DNA of 64,000 nt from an uncultured Bacteroides sp. GTDB taxonomy: Bacteria > Bacteroidota > Bacteroidia > Cytophagales > Cyclobacteriaceae. Position 1 is the first letter of the stretch, and every line of letters starts with the position of its first letter. Of this stretch, positions 10,233 through 18,960 are shown piece by piece. The notes under the pieces are model-generated. The model searched no databases. It was not told where the DNA came from and was given only the letters and a program-made list of their open reading frames with translations. Made by a program: the position numbers and the translations under genes. The stretch is taken from the NCBI GenBank assembly GCA_902168185.1, contig CABHOV010000036.1, forward strand, positions 62,001 to 126,000, written 5' to 3'.

Positions 10233-10861
10233 AATCTGATTAAGGTCTTGTTCTCAATCGCGTAGGTCTCTCGTACAAGTAACAGATCGCTCTCCAATGC
10301 CTGGTGTGATGAAACGAGAAATGTTACTTCATCTTTGGTAATGCGTTCGTTCATGAGCGTAAGTAAAATGTTGCGGGCATTTTCATCGAGTGTAATCAAT
10401 GGTTCATCCAGAATGATGAGTTGAGGAGATCCCAGAAATGCCAGTGCGAGCGATACTTTTTTCAACATACCACTGGAGTGTGTCTCGCAAGGCTTCTCAT
10501 AATACGAAGCGATGCCGAAGGTATTGATCAGGCTTTGTTGTTGTGCAGTGGAGGCATGCTTGGCCTTGCCAATAAAACGGAATAGATCTTTTGGAGTAAG
10601 GAATCCGGGGAACTGCGGCTCGGCTTCACTATAGTTTACCTTTCTACGATAAGGCACAGGATGTTGATGTAAATCCACGCCATCCCCAAAGCGAATACTT
10701 CCCTCACATGGGTGCAAACCGGCCAAAGCTTTGAAAAACGTAGTCTTTCCGGAACCATTTTCTCCCTTAATCCAATAAACACCAGGCAGGAACTGAGCGT
10801 GTGGAAGTGCCAGAATTAGCTGATCACCATAGCTTTTTGAGAATTTTTGAACTACCAACAT
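10229..10861 (-). CDS. ABC transporter ATP-binding protein
   Basis: This 210-residue ATPase energises the membrane subunit encoded next to it. The Walker A motif GENGSGKTT lies near residues 34-42. The signature motif is divergent, SSGMLKK near 127 in place of LSGGQ. Walker B with the catalytic glutamate is LIILDEP near 149-155, a D-loop-like segment follows, and the switch histidine is in VSSHQ near 184. It is short for the family but complete. It overlaps the permease gene by 4 bp and is the first gene of a two-gene operon read leftward. The divergent region upstream carries four copies of a heptamer described separately. Confidence 0.92.
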   Translation of the reverse strand: MLVVQKFSKSYGDQLILALPHAQFLPGVYWIKGENGSGKTTFFKALAGLHPCEGSIRFGDGVDLHQHPVPYRRKVNYSEAEPQFPGFLTPKDLFRFIGKAKHASTAQQQSLINTFGIASYYEKPCETHSSGMLKKVSLALAFLGSPQLIILDEPLITLDENARNILLTLMNERITKDEVTFLVSSHQALESDLLLVRETYAIENKTLIRL

Positions 10862-10888
10862 CTAAAAATTGTGTTGATGAATAAAAAT

Positions 10889-10976
10889 ATTTGTCATTTG
10901 TCTTAAACTTTTTGGCATTTGTCGCATCTAATACAAAAGAACAAGGTTAAAGACGAACTTTGGTTTGGTATTTGTC
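10889..10976. promoter_or_regulatory. Four copies of ATTTGTC in a divergent intergenic region
   Basis: ATTTGTC occurs at 10889-10895, directly adjacent at 10896-10902, again at 10917-10923 and at 10970-10976. They sit between the leftward ABC operon and the rightward mini T9SS gene. The clustering suggests binding sites for one regulator, but no factor can be named. The TTTG core resembles Bacteroidota promoter words, so some copies may simply be promoter elements. Confidence 0.35.
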
Positions 10977-11002
10977 GTACAACTACGAAATAGAATTACA
11001 CA

Positions 11003-11368
11003 ATGCGCTTAACTAGAATAATTACCATGATGATCATAGCCGGGGCAGCAGCTTTGGAAGTGATCGCGCAGGAGCGCGAACAGAATCCCCCGGTACAAAC
11101 AGAGCATGTAGACCTCGCGAAGTCAGTCCATATATTTCCGAACCCTGCAGTAGAATTCGTACACATTCGTATTGATCAGTTCAAAGCTCAGGACATTAAG
11201 TTGTCGCTCCATAATATTATTGGAAACGAGATGAACACGGAAACAGAAATTGTGGATGAACACGAATTGAGAGTTCGCGTAAAAGATCTTGCTTCAGGAT
11301 ATTACTTGCTCGCCATGAAGGATAAGGATTCGAAGTTTACGAGTACGTTTAAATTTGTAAAGAAATAA
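11003..11368 (+). CDS. Small protein consisting mainly of a T9SS type A sorting domain
   Basis: The 121-residue product has a signal peptide (about 1-22, ending EVIAQ), a linker of about 15 residues, and then a near-complete type A C-terminal sorting domain. The domain starts at SVHIFPNPAVEFVHI and ends DSKFTSTFKFVKK, with the usual LASGYYLLAM segment before the end. Such domains direct cargo across the outer membrane through the type IX system and are then removed or used for anchoring. Here there is almost no cargo. It could be a decayed gene, a small secreted peptide, or a substrate whose domain is itself functional. It stands alone, divergent from the ABC operon. Confidence 0.85.
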   Translation: MRLTRIITMMIIAGAAALEVIAQEREQNPPVQTEHVDLAKSVHIFPNPAVEFVHIRIDQFKAQDIKLSLHNIIGNEMNTETEIVDEHELRVRVKDLASGYYLLAMKDKDSKFTSTFKFVKK

Positions 11369-11398
11369 GTATACTATCGAGAAATTATACTTTCCCTT
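11367..11398. terminator. Weak hairpin between convergent genes
   Basis: AAGTATA (11367-11373), overlapping the stop codon, can pair with TATACTT (11386-11392) and is followed by a C/T-rich tract. It lies between the mini T9SS gene and the convergent aldolase gene. Confidence 0.35.
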
Positions 11399-11417
11399 TT
11401 ACGTATTAGACACCAGG

Positions 11418-12440
11418 TTATTTCAAGAGCTTTCGTAGCGCAGCACCAAAGCTTTTGATCTCTTCCTCCGTTGTATCGAAAGAACACATCAAACGAACCT
11501 CGAAGGTTTTCTCATCCCACACATAGAAGTAGTGCTCTTTTTGTAGCTCGGGTATAATAGCGGGCGGAAGGATTGCAAAAATTCCGTTGGCGTCTACCGG
11601 ACGCGTTATTTGTACAGACGCACTTCTTAATTCCTGCTCTAGTAATTTAGCCATGCGATTAGAGTGGCTGGCATTTCGCTTCCACAGATCGTTGCTTAAC
11701 AACGCTTCAAATTGTGCACTGATAAAACGCATCTTGGAGTGAAGCTGCATGCCTTGCTTACGGATATATTTGAAATAACGGGCGGGCTCAGGTTTGAAAA
11801 ATATAATCGCTTCACCGAACATCATTCCGTTTTTGGTCCCTCCAAACGAAAGCACATCTACTCCGGCATCGCGTGTAAACGATGCAAAATCTTTCCCTAA
11901 GCTGACTGCAGCATTTGAAATCCGCGAGCCATCCATGTGAAAGAATAGGTTATTCTTTTTGGCAACATCCGCGATAGCTTTCAACTCATCTATAGTATAT
12001 ACTGTTCCATATTCAGTAGACTGTGAAATTGATATAACATTTGCCTGCGGATGATGCTGATCATCTACCCGTTGAATTTTATTCTGAATTTCCTCAGGGT
12101 ATATCTTTCCGTCCTTTGTTGGTATAGTAATCAGTTTACTCCCCAGGAATTTCTCGGGGGCAGTGGATTCATCTACGTTGATGTGTGCGAGATCAGAGCA
12201 AATGATCGAGTTGAACGAACGGGTTAAGGCGCTAAGTCCTAATACATTTGCACCCGTACCGTTGTACGCAAAGAAAACTTCAATGTCATTGCCAAAGTAT
12301 ACTTTAAATTGAGCGATTGCTCTTTCGGTATATTCGTCCGCACCATAAGATGCTGCGTGACCTGTGTTAGCTTTTAATAATGCTTCCATTACTTCGGGGT
12401 GAACACCGGAATAATTGTCGCTGGCAAACGTCTTCTTCAT
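11418..12440 (-). CDS. ltaE: Low-specificity L-threonine aldolase
   Basis: This PLP enzyme splits L-threonine or L-allo-threonine into glycine and acetaldehyde in the cytoplasm. The 340-residue length fits the family. The N-terminal FASDNYSGVHPEV is typical, HMDGSRISNAAVSLG (near 169) carries the aspartate that contacts the PLP ring nitrogen, and SFGGTKNGMMFGEA (near 199) carries the Schiff-base lysine. It starts 10 bp after the stop of the DUF1003 gene and is likely co-transcribed with it, although no functional link is known. Confidence 0.92.
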   Translation of the reverse strand: MKKTFASDNYSGVHPEVMEALLKANTGHAASYGADEYTERAIAQFKVYFGNDIEVFFAYNGTGANVLGLSALTRSFNSIICSDLAHINVDESTAPEKFLGSKLITIPTKDGKIYPEEIQNKIQRVDDQHHPQANVISISQSTEYGTVYTIDELKAIADVAKKNNLFFHMDGSRISNAAVSLGKDFASFTRDAGVDVLSFGGTKNGMMFGEAIIFFKPEPARYFKYIRKQGMQLHSKMRFISAQFEALLSNDLWKRNASHSNRMAKLLEQELRSASVQITRPVDANGIFAILPPAIIPELQKEHYFYVWDEKTFEVRLMCSFDTTEEEIKSFGAALRKLLK

Positions 12441-12450
12441 GCGTATTATC

Positions 12451-13158
12451 TTAATCTTTCTTTTTGTGATTCAGCTTATCGAGTATATCATCCATCAGAT
12501 CAATCTGAAGTTGCTGGATTTCCATAAGCCTTTGATTTTGTTGCAGCAGCAGGTGATCTACTTTTTCATGCAGCAACCTGATCTCTAATTCTGCTTTCAG
12601 ATTTATTTTATAGTCATGTTCGGAACGCATCCGGTCTTTGGCTTCCTGCCGATTCTGGCTCATCATAATGATGGGTGCCTGAATGGCCGCCAGACATGAG
12701 AGAATCAGGTTCAGGAGTATAAATGGATATGGATCAAAAGGACGTGTGGTGATGATAAATATATTCACGATCATCCACACGATTATAAAAGAAAAGAACG
12801 TGATGATGAACGTCCAGCTTCCACCAAATTCTGCAATGCGGTCAGACAGACGATCACCAAGCGTAAGATCTTTGTCTAATATAGGTTCGATGTTGCTGGC
12901 GAGAACTTCATTTTCATTTACGCTCTTGAGAACATCTCTTTCCAGCTTGGATAGTTCCTTGCCTTCAGCCTTTAACATGTGCTCCATGAACCGCTTCCTA
13001 TACTTCATCAGTTCATCCAGTGAAATATAGGAGTCGGTCGTAAAGTTATGATGATCCGCCTGGATCATCTTAAGGATAGCCGGTCTGATCTGGTGGCCCT
13101 TCACCACTTCTGAAGTCGGTAACTCTTTATTTGTAATCTGACACTTTACCTTTTGCAT
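12451..13158 (-). CDS. DUF1003 family membrane protein
   Basis: The 235-residue protein has a soluble N-terminal region, then LTLGDRLSDRIAEFGGSWTF (near 97-116), the entry to the DUF1003 core. Two membrane helices follow at about 115-137 and 145-167. The Pro-Phe-Asp-Pro-Tyr-Pro-Phe loop between them is a hallmark of the family. An SQNRQEAKDR segment and a C-terminal coiled coil of about 45 residues complete it. The function of DUF1003 is not established. N-terminal cysteine C6 in KCQITNKEL belongs to a short leader also seen in relatives. The gene lies between asnS (90 bp upstream) and ltaE on the same strand. Confidence 0.85.
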   Translation of the reverse strand: MQKVKCQITNKELPTSEVVKGHQIRPAILKMIQADHHNFTTDSYISLDELMKYRKRFMEHMLKAEGKELSKLERDVLKSVNENEVLASNIEPILDKDLTLGDRLSDRIAEFGGSWTFIITFFSFIIVWMIVNIFIITTRPFDPYPFILLNLILSCLAAIQAPIIMMSQNRQEAKDRMRSEHDYKINLKAELEIRLLHEKVDHLLLQQNQRLMEIQQLQIDLMDDILDKLNHKKKD

Positions 13159-13248
13159 AGCAGCTTAAATTAAAATCATCCTGAAAGGCCTAAGCTATAC
13201 AGGTAAAGGGAATTATATACTTCGTGACACGATCGATCTTTGATCCTG

Positions 13249-14685
13249 TTAAAACTCTGCGTTTCCAGGGAACCTTGGATAGGCGATCACATCGCGGATG
13301 TTCGTCATGCCGGTTACAAAAAGAATCAGTCGCTCGAAGCCTAATCCGAAACCACTGTGAGGAGCTGAGCCAAACTTGCGCAGGTCAAGGTACCACCACA
13401 ATTCCTTTTCAGGGAGACCAAGTTCGTTCACGCGCTTCACCAAACGCTCATAACGTTCTTCACGTTGAGAGCCTCCGATGATCTCGCCGATACCCGGGAA
13501 AAGTACATCCATAGCCGCTACAGTTTTGTCATCTTCATTCTGACGCATATAGAATGCCTTGATATCTTTCGGGTAGTTATAGAGTATAACTGGTTTTTTG
13601 AAATGCTTTTCCACCAGGTAACGCTCGTGTTCCGATTGTAAATCTACACCCCATTCTTCTACCAGGTATTGAAACTTCTTCTTCTTGTTGGGGTTGGAGT
13701 TCTTGAGTATATCTATAGCCTCCGTATAGGACAGGCGTTGAAAATCATTGTCTGCAACAAACTTCAGGCGATCAATCAAACTTAATTCGCTGCGTTGATC
13801 CTGAGGTTTAGCTTGTTCTTCTTCGAGTGCACGCTTGTTCAGGAATTCGAGATCTTCCGCACAATGCTCCAACGCATAGCCTACCAGGTATTGAAGAAAT
13901 TCCTGCGCAAGCTGCATGTTGTCTTGAATATCATAGAAAGCCATCTCTGGTTCTATCATCCAGAATTCCGCCAGGTGACGTGTAGTGTTGGAATTTTCTG
14001 CACGAAATGTAGGACCGAAAGTATATATATCACCTAATGCCAAGGCATACGTTTCTCCTTCCAGCTGTCCTGAAACCGTCAGGTTTGTCTCACGACCGAA
14101 AAAGTCTTCTTTATAGTTAATATTACCGTGCTCATCGCGTGGAGGATTGTTCGCATCGAGCGTAGTAACGCGGAACATAGCGCCCGCACCTTCCGCATCC
14201 GAACCGGTAATGATCGGCGTATGGATGTAGAAGAATCCGCGGTCGTTAAAGAACTTATGAACCGCGAATGCCATCGCATGGCGCACACGCATAACAGCAC
14301 TAAATGTATTTGTGCGTGAACGCAAGTGAGCGATCTCGCGGAGATATTCAAGACTAGGTTTGTTCCTTAATTGTAATGGATATTTCTCAGGGTCGTTGTC
14401 TCCTAAAATTTCAAGCTCTTTAACTTTTATTTCTAAGGCTTGACCTTTACCAAGAGAAGGAATCAATTCACCTGTAACGGATAGACATGCTCCGGTAGTG
14501 ATACGCTTCAGAGTCTCTTCGCTAATCGAATTCAATTCCACCACTGCCTGAAGATTGTTTATGGTCGAACCATCGTTCAAGGAAATGAACTGGTTGTTAC
14601 GGAAAGTTCGTACCCATCCTTTGACTGTAACTATTTGACTTTCAGGTTTTGTGGCGAGAAGTTCTTTAATCTTAATGCGTTTCAT
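13249..14685 (-). CDS. asnS: Asparagine-tRNA ligase
   Basis: AsnS charges tRNA-Asn with asparagine using ATP. The 478-residue protein has the N-terminal OB-fold anticodon-binding domain (about 15-105, with [20 protein letters not shown]) and a class II catalytic core. The core includes [21 protein letters not shown] (motif 2 region, near 229) and the C-terminal motif 3 [16 protein letters not shown] (near 447-462). It ends in the usual [15 protein letters not shown]. The length is normal. It is oriented away from rpoN, with a 279-bp gap between the two genes. The short repeats in its leader are listed as a finding. Confidence 0.96.
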   Translation of the reverse strand: MKRIKIKELLATKPESQIVTVKGWVRTFRNNQFISLNDGSTINNLQAVVELNSISEETLKRITTGACLSVTGELIPSLGKGQALEIKVKELEILGDNDPEKYPLQLRNKPSLEYLREIAHLRSRTNTFSAVMRVRHAMAFAVHKFFNDRGFFYIHTPIITGSDAEGAGAMFRVTTLDANNPPRDEHGNINYKEDFFGRETNLTVSGQLEGETYALALGDIYTFGPTFRAENSNTTRHLAEFWMIEPEMAFYDIQDNMQLAQEFLQYLVGYALEHCAEDLEFLNKRALEEEQAKPQDQRSELSLIDRLKFVADNDFQRLSYTEAIDILKNSNPNKKKKFQYLVEEWGVDLQSEHERYLVEKHFKKPVILYNYPKDIKAFYMRQNEDDKTVAAMDVLFPGIGEIIGGSQREERYERLVKRVNELGLPEKELWWYLDLRKFGSAPHSGFGLGFERLILFVTGMTNIRDVIAYPRFPGNAEF

Positions 14686-14917
14686 GGTCTATTGGTTATC
14701 CGTTACACTATCCGTTAGTGTTAATGCGTTATCTGGTTTGATGACGATTAACGTGCAACAGGTAATGTGCACAGGGGACGCAAAAAACGAAAAAACTTAG
14801 GAGTTTTGAAAGGAGTCGCGGTGCTATAGTAAGCTGCGAGTCGTTGTTTTTCCTTCAGGAATGATCGTCTATACGCTATGGATCAACGACTTTTAGCCGT
14901 AGAGTGGACTATTTTTC

Positions 14918-14925
14918 TAAATTTG
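14918..14925 (+). promoter_or_regulatory. Candidate Bacteroidota -7 promoter element for rpoN
   Basis: TAAATTTG matches the TAnnTTTG consensus of the major Bacteroidota sigma factor and lies 40 bp before the rpoN ATG. A clear -33 TTTG was not seen at the right distance, so support is partial. Confidence 0.45.
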
Positions 14926-14964
14926 CATAGTCTTTGATCTATTGATCTAAATAAGGATTTTTTA

Positions 14965-16446
14965 ATGCAGAAACTCGGATTAAGTCAATCGTTACAACAA
15001 AAGCTATCGCCTCAGCAGATACAGTTCATCAAGCTGTTGCAGGTGCCAACTGCCGAGCTTGAAACCAGGATTGAGGAAGAACTGGAAATTAATCCTGCAC
15101 TGGAAGAAGGCGAGGGGGGGGAAGCAGAGGATCAGGAAAAGGTCGATGAGGAATTTGAACAGCAACAACAACAGGAAGAAGAATATCAGGATGCATCATC
15201 AGGAAGTGAGTCCGACGTAGATATAAAAGATTATTTACGCGATGATGACTATAGCGGCTATAAAATGCAAGGCGATGGTGATGATGAAGAGGAGCGCGAT
15301 ATGCCGCTGCCGATGTCTACATCTCTGCATGAGCAGCTTATGGACCAGCTCGAATTTCTGGGTTTTGATGAAAAACAATATACCATTGGCAAGCAGCTGG
15401 TGGGGAGTATAGAAGGTGATGGTTATATACGCAGAGACCTTGATGCAATCGTAAATGATCTCGCATTCTCGCAAGGTATAGAGGCTACCGTGGAGGAAGT
15501 AGAAGCGGTACTCAAGAAAATTCAAACATTTGATCCTCCAGGCATTGCTGCGCGCAACCTGCAGGAATGTTTGTTGCTTCAATTGGAGCGCATGGACAAT
15601 GGTCATGATATAGATGTAGCCGTTGCCAAAAAGATCATCACCGATTGCTACGATGAATTCACGAAGAAGCACTATCAGAAAATTCAGAAGAAGCTTGAAA
15701 CGGAAGATGAAGAATTCATTCGTGACGCTGTTGATCTGATCGTGAAGTTGAACCCCAAGCCAGGTGGAAGCAGCGCTCCCTCTATGGTGAAGAACCAGTA
15801 TATAATTCCTGACTTTATACTTACCAATAACAACGGCAAACTCGAACTGGCCCTAAACTCGCGTAATGCACCTGAACTTCGCATCAGTCGCTCCTATACC
15901 GAGATGTTCAAGGCATATGATAAGAGCGACAAGAAAGATAAGAAGCTCAAGGAAGCGGTGTCTTTTGTGAAACAAAAACTGGATGCTGCAAAATGGTTTA
16001 TCGATGCAATCAAACAGCGTCAGCAGACATTGCTCAGAACCATGAAGGCTATCATCGATTTCCAATATGACTTTTTCCTGGAAGGTGATGAGACTAAGCT
16101 AAAGCCGATGATCCTGAAAGATATAGCAGGCATGATCAACATGGATATATCTACGGTGTCGCGTGTGGCGAGCAGCAAAGCTGTGCAGACTGATTTTGGT
16201 ATTTATCCGTTGAAGTACTTCTTCTCGGAAGGTATATCTACAGATTCTGGTGAAGAGGTGAGTAGCCGTGAAGTAAAGCAGATTATCAAAGACATCATTG
16301 AAAGTGAAGATAAAAACAAACCATATTCGGATGACAAGTTGGAAAAAATTCTGAATGACAAAGGGTATAACATTGCCAGGCGAACTGTTGCCAAGTATAG
16401 AGAGCAACTAAATATACCAGTCGCACGACTTCGTAAAGAATTGTAA
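14965..16446 (+). CDS. rpoN: RNA polymerase sigma-54 factor
   Basis: Sigma-54 directs RNA polymerase to -24/-12 promoters and needs an AAA+ activator. The 493-residue protein has the glutamine- and leucine-rich region I (QSLQQKLSPQQIQFIKLLQ near 6-24) that contacts activators. A long acidic and glutamine-rich region II (about 45-105) follows. The core-binding region includes FDPPGIAARNLQECLL (near 191-206). The helix-turn-helix region includes ISTVSRVASSKAVQT, and the RpoN box is ARRTVAKYREQLNIP near 471-485. The length is normal. The gene starts at ATG 14965 and is followed 47 bp later by a small membrane protein on the same strand. Confidence 0.97.
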   Translation: MQKLGLSQSLQQKLSPQQIQFIKLLQVPTAELETRIEEELEINPALEEGEGGEAEDQEKVDEEFEQQQQQEEEYQDASSGSESDVDIKDYLRDDDYSGYKMQGDGDDEEERDMPLPMSTSLHEQLMDQLEFLGFDEKQYTIGKQLVGSIEGDGYIRRDLDAIVNDLAFSQGIEATVEEVEAVLKKIQTFDPPGIAARNLQECLLLQLERMDNGHDIDVAVAKKIITDCYDEFTKKHYQKIQKKLETEDEEFIRDAVDLIVKLNPKPGGSSAPSMVKNQYIIPDFILTNNNGKLELALNSRNAPELRISRSYTEMFKAYDKSDKKDKKLKEAVSFVKQKLDAAKWFIDAIKQRQQTLLRTMKAIIDFQYDFFLEGDETKLKPMILKDIAGMINMDISTVSRVASSKAVQTDFGIYPLKYFFSEGISTDSGEEVSSREVKQIIKDIIESEDKNKPYSDDKLEKILNDKGYNIARRTVAKYREQLNIPVARLRKEL

Positions 16447-16493
16447 TCCATGATGTCTGTTAAATCTTTCATCCCAAATCCTTTTTCATTAGC

Positions 16494-17117
16494 GTGAATT
16501 CAATAGCGAAAGTTATTTCCTTCGTATTCCATCCGTTGTTGATGGTAACATACCTGTTTTCATTATTCGCCCTATATTTTCCGTTGGGGTTAGATCCGTT
16601 GAAAATAGAAACACAGTGGAAGTTTGTGATCATTATATTTGCATTCACATTTTTACTGCCGGCTGTGAATATAGGCCTGCTGAAATTATTCGGAACGATC
16701 AGCAGTATCACATTACAAAATCGCAAGGAAAGAATTCTTCCATTTACATTTATAGCAACGCTATACCTCGTGATCACTTACTTGTTCTACTCCAGAACAG
16801 GCGTAAGCATGAACGATAACCTTTTTAAATTTCTGCTGATTGCAGATGCCCTGGTTGTAGTCTCTGCTATAACAACGTTGTTCTACAGAGTAAGTATTCA
16901 CAGCCTCGCTGCCTGGGGATTTATAGGTATAGTTGTGCCGCTGAATAAACTCTCGGAAGATGGCTCACTCTTTTATCCGTCACTTGTCGCCATAGTCTTG
17001 ACAGGCTTTATCATGTCATCGCGCTTGCAACTGCACGTACATACATCACGTGAAGTGATGATCGGTGCTATCCTCGGACTTGCCACAAGCCTCACCGGAA
17101 TGGTCATTTTGTTTTAA
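16494..17117 (+). CDS. Small integral membrane protein downstream of rpoN, possibly PAP2-related
   Basis: The 207-residue protein begins at a GTG (16494); no ATG precedes it in frame near the rpoN stop. It has about six membrane helices. A QNRKERILPF segment after the second helix and SSRLQLHVHTSREVMIGAILG near the C-terminus are loosely like the active-site stretches of PAP2 phosphatases. The full catalytic motif set is not visible, so phosphatase activity is only a suggestion. The position right after rpoN suggests co-transcription. Confidence 0.65.
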   Translation: MNSIAKVISFVFHPLLMVTYLFSLFALYFPLGLDPLKIETQWKFVIIIFAFTFLLPAVNIGLLKLFGTISSITLQNRKERILPFTFIATLYLVITYLFYSRTGVSMNDNLFKFLLIADALVVVSAITTLFYRVSIHSLAAWGFIGIVVPLNKLSEDGSLFYPSLVAIVLTGFIMSSRLQLHVHTSREVMIGAILGLATSLTGMVILF

Positions 17118-17178
17118 GTTTTATCTTTCATGTCTTGTGAAAGAACGGTAGCTTCGGTTCCAAACTTTTTCGATATCT

Positions 17179-17961
17179 ATGGAATATAAATTTTTGAAAT
17201 ATTCACCGGAAGGTGGAGTCGTTACTATTTCCCTTAACCGGCCGGAAGTTTATAATGCACTGAATGATGATATTACTTTTGAACTTCAGGATGCTTTTAA
17301 GGCAGTTGCGAAAGATGATACCGCACGCGTAGTGGTGTTGACCGGAGAGGGCAAAGCTTTTTGTTCAGGACAGGATTTGAAAGCTGCTGCGGGAACAGAG
17401 AAGCGATCCTTTATCGATTCACTGCACAAGCGATATAACCCCATCATCCGCGCCATGCGGAATTTACCTATACCTATAATTTGCCGACTCAACGGTGTGG
17501 CTGCTGGCGCAGGATGTTCACTGGCATTGGCATGCGATGTCATTGTCGCTTCAGAAGAGGCAACGCTGATTGAAGTATTTGTAAATATAGGGCTGGTGCC
17601 CGATTCAGGCTCGTCTTATTTCTTGCCAAGACTGGTAGGCAAAGCGAAGGCATTTGAGTTATGCAGCATGGGTACACGCGTAAAAGCCAAAGAGGCACTC
17701 GATCTCGGTTTAATCAACAAGGTGGTAGCCTCCGATCAACTGGATATAGCCGTTAAAGAATATAGCGATTATTTTGCCGCAGCTCCCACGAAGTCTATTG
17801 GTCTGATCAAAAAAATGCTGGACAAGGCTACAACGGCTACACTAGACGAAGCGCTAGAATATGAAGCGTACTGCCAGGAGATAGCAGGCAACACGCAAGA
17901 TTATAAAGAAGGCGTAAATGCTTTTCTCGAAAAGCGAAAACCGGACTTTAAGGGAAAATAA
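17179..17961 (+). CDS. paaG: Enoyl-CoA hydratase/isomerase family protein, PaaG-like
   Basis: The 260-residue protein is a crotonase-fold enzyme. LNRPEVYNALN (near 20) and GKAFCSGQDLKA (near 58-69) form the CoA-binding and first oxyanion-hole regions, and NGVAAGAGCSLALACD (near 105-120) holds the second oxyanion-hole glycine. The loop GLVPDSGSSYFLPRLVG and the tail DYKEGVNAFLEKRKPDFKGK resemble PaaG (epoxy-phenylacetyl-CoA isomerase). The aspartate of VPDSG is the PaaG-type residue where ordinary hydratases carry glutamate. No other paa gene lies nearby, so the substrate is uncertain and the gene symbol is provisional. Confidence 0.85.
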   Translation: MEYKFLKYSPEGGVVTISLNRPEVYNALNDDITFELQDAFKAVAKDDTARVVVLTGEGKAFCSGQDLKAAAGTEKRSFIDSLHKRYNPIIRAMRNLPIPIICRLNGVAAGAGCSLALACDVIVASEEATLIEVFVNIGLVPDSGSSYFLPRLVGKAKAFELCSMGTRVKAKEALDLGLINKVVASDQLDIAVKEYSDYFAAAPTKSIGLIKKMLDKATTATLDEALEYEAYCQEIAGNTQDYKEGVNAFLEKRKPDFKGK

Positions 17962-17995
17962 AAAGAGCCCGTGATCATTACGGGCTCTTTTTATT
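17961..17995. terminator. Bidirectional Rho-independent terminator
   Basis: AAAAGAGCCCGT (17961-17972) pairs perfectly with ACGGGCTCTTTT (17980-17991), with a 7-nt loop and T-runs on both strands. It begins at the last base of the paaG-like stop codon and serves the convergent barrel protein gene as well. Confidence 0.9.
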
Positions 17996-18016
17996 AGAAG
18001 TGGTACGGCTGCGGAA

Positions 18017-18745
18017 TTAGAAACTCGATAAGGATATACCCACCGTTACTGTATTGAAATTTTTTACCTGGCTATTTTCCAGGATGCCTTTATCTTTTTG
18101 GAAGAGATCAGTCAAGTTGTAATAACCAAAGAGACTAAAGTTACCCACACCAATTTTTGCAGAAACGCCATAGCGGAATTTTTGGAGATTGAAATCCTGT
18201 TTGTCTTTCAGTTTTTTCATCTCACCATCTTCCTTGTATTTTATTTTCGTGAAAGAGTCAAACATATAACCAACACGTCCACCAACAGAAGCTTTGAAGC
18301 TCCTTGCAGGATCTTCTGGGTTCGTGCGGAAACAAATCTCAAGTGGTACCTCAATATAGTTGGTGATCAACTGAGACTTTTTGGTGTTAGTACGTCCAGC
18401 TGTCTGTGGAGACACCATGATCAATGAGCTTCCGTTATAATCCAGTGTGTACTCATTTTTAAATTTAAAACGCTCAAAACTGAATCCAATCCCTGGTACG
18501 AAGCTGAACTTCGATTTTAAAATGCGCATCTCGTACTGGTAGTAAACGTTTAATGAGCGTGAGCCCCAAAAGCCGATGTCAAAAGTACTCGGACTACCCG
18601 AAGCGCTGTTTACGCCTAGTTCAAGAGTAAAAGTCCCTGGTATATCAGGACGTCCTGTCTTTTTAGGATTAGGAGTGGTAGTATCCTGGCCAAAAGCAGG
18701 AATCAATAGAACTGTAAAAATTGTAATAGCCGCGAGTTTTCTCAT
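18017..18745 (-). CDS. Outer-membrane beta-barrel protein (OmpA/porin-like fold)
   Basis: Started at 18745 the product has 242 residues, with signal peptide MRKLAAITIFTVLLIPAFGQ. The 20 residues in front of that, if 18805 were used, run through the promoter described below, so they are unlikely to be translated. The mature protein shows the barrel pattern typical of Bacteroidota PorT/OMP_b-brl proteins: YYQYEMRILKSKFSFVPGIG, ITNYIEVPLEI and ASVGGRVGYMF, ending VTVGISLSSF with a terminal phenylalanine. The role is unknown. It is a single-gene unit. Confidence 0.8.
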   Translation of the reverse strand: MRKLAAITIFTVLLIPAFGQDTTTPNPKKTGRPDIPGTFTLELGVNSASGSPSTFDIGFWGSRSLNVYYQYEMRILKSKFSFVPGIGFSFERFKFKNEYTLDYNGSSLIMVSPQTAGRTNTKKSQLITNYIEVPLEICFRTNPEDPARSFKASVGGRVGYMFDSFTKIKYKEDGEMKKLKDKQDFNLQKFRYGVSAKIGVGNFSLFGYYNLTDLFQKDKGILENSQVKNFNTVTVGISLSSF

Positions 18746-18775
18746 TGTTTGCTGTCTATCAGTAAAATAAAGGTT

Positions 18776-18806
18776 CAAAAATAGCTTTTTTGTTGGCAGA
18801 GCCAAA
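18776..18806 (-). promoter_or_regulatory. Bacteroidota-type promoter for the barrel protein gene
   Basis: On the minus strand TTTG (18803-18806) is followed by a 19-bp spacer and TATTTTTG (18776-18783), matching TTTG-N19-TAnnTTTG. It lies 31 bp before the chosen ATG at 18745, which supports that start. Confidence 0.6.
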
Positions 18807-18814
18807 CGTGTTAT

Positions 18815-18844
18815 TTTGTCAAGTGAATTTATTCTTTACATTTG
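18815..18844 (+). promoter_or_regulatory. Bacteroidota-type promoter for tRNA-Arg
   Basis: TTTG (18815-18818), an 18-bp spacer and TACATTTG (18837-18844) match the primary sigma consensus. The tRNA begins 36 bp after the -7 element. No similar promoter precedes any of the degenerate copies downstream. Confidence 0.6.
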
Positions 18845-18880
18845 CACTCCCAAATTCACACCCACACCCGGTAAATAACC

Positions 18881-18954
18881 GCACTCGTAGCTCAATTGAA
18901 TAGAGCATCTGACTACGGATCAGAAGGTTCGGGGTTTGAATCCCTGCGAGTGCA
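18881..18954 (+). tRNA. tRNA-Arg (anticodon ACG)
   Basis: The 74-nt gene folds as a full cloverleaf. The acceptor GCACTCG pairs with CGAGTGC (18947-18953), the D stem is GCTC/GAGC, and the anticodon stem TCTGA/TCAGA has loop CTACGGA, giving anticodon ACG, read as ICG after deamination by TadA. The T stem is CGGGG/CCCTG with loop TTTGAAT. The discriminator is A and CCA is not encoded. Two normally invariant bases are changed together: G19 to A in the D loop and C56 to T in the T loop, which can still pair. A 12-bp terminator hairpin follows at 18,961. Four degenerate copies come after it. Confidence 0.93.
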
Positions 18955-18960
18955 CATCTT

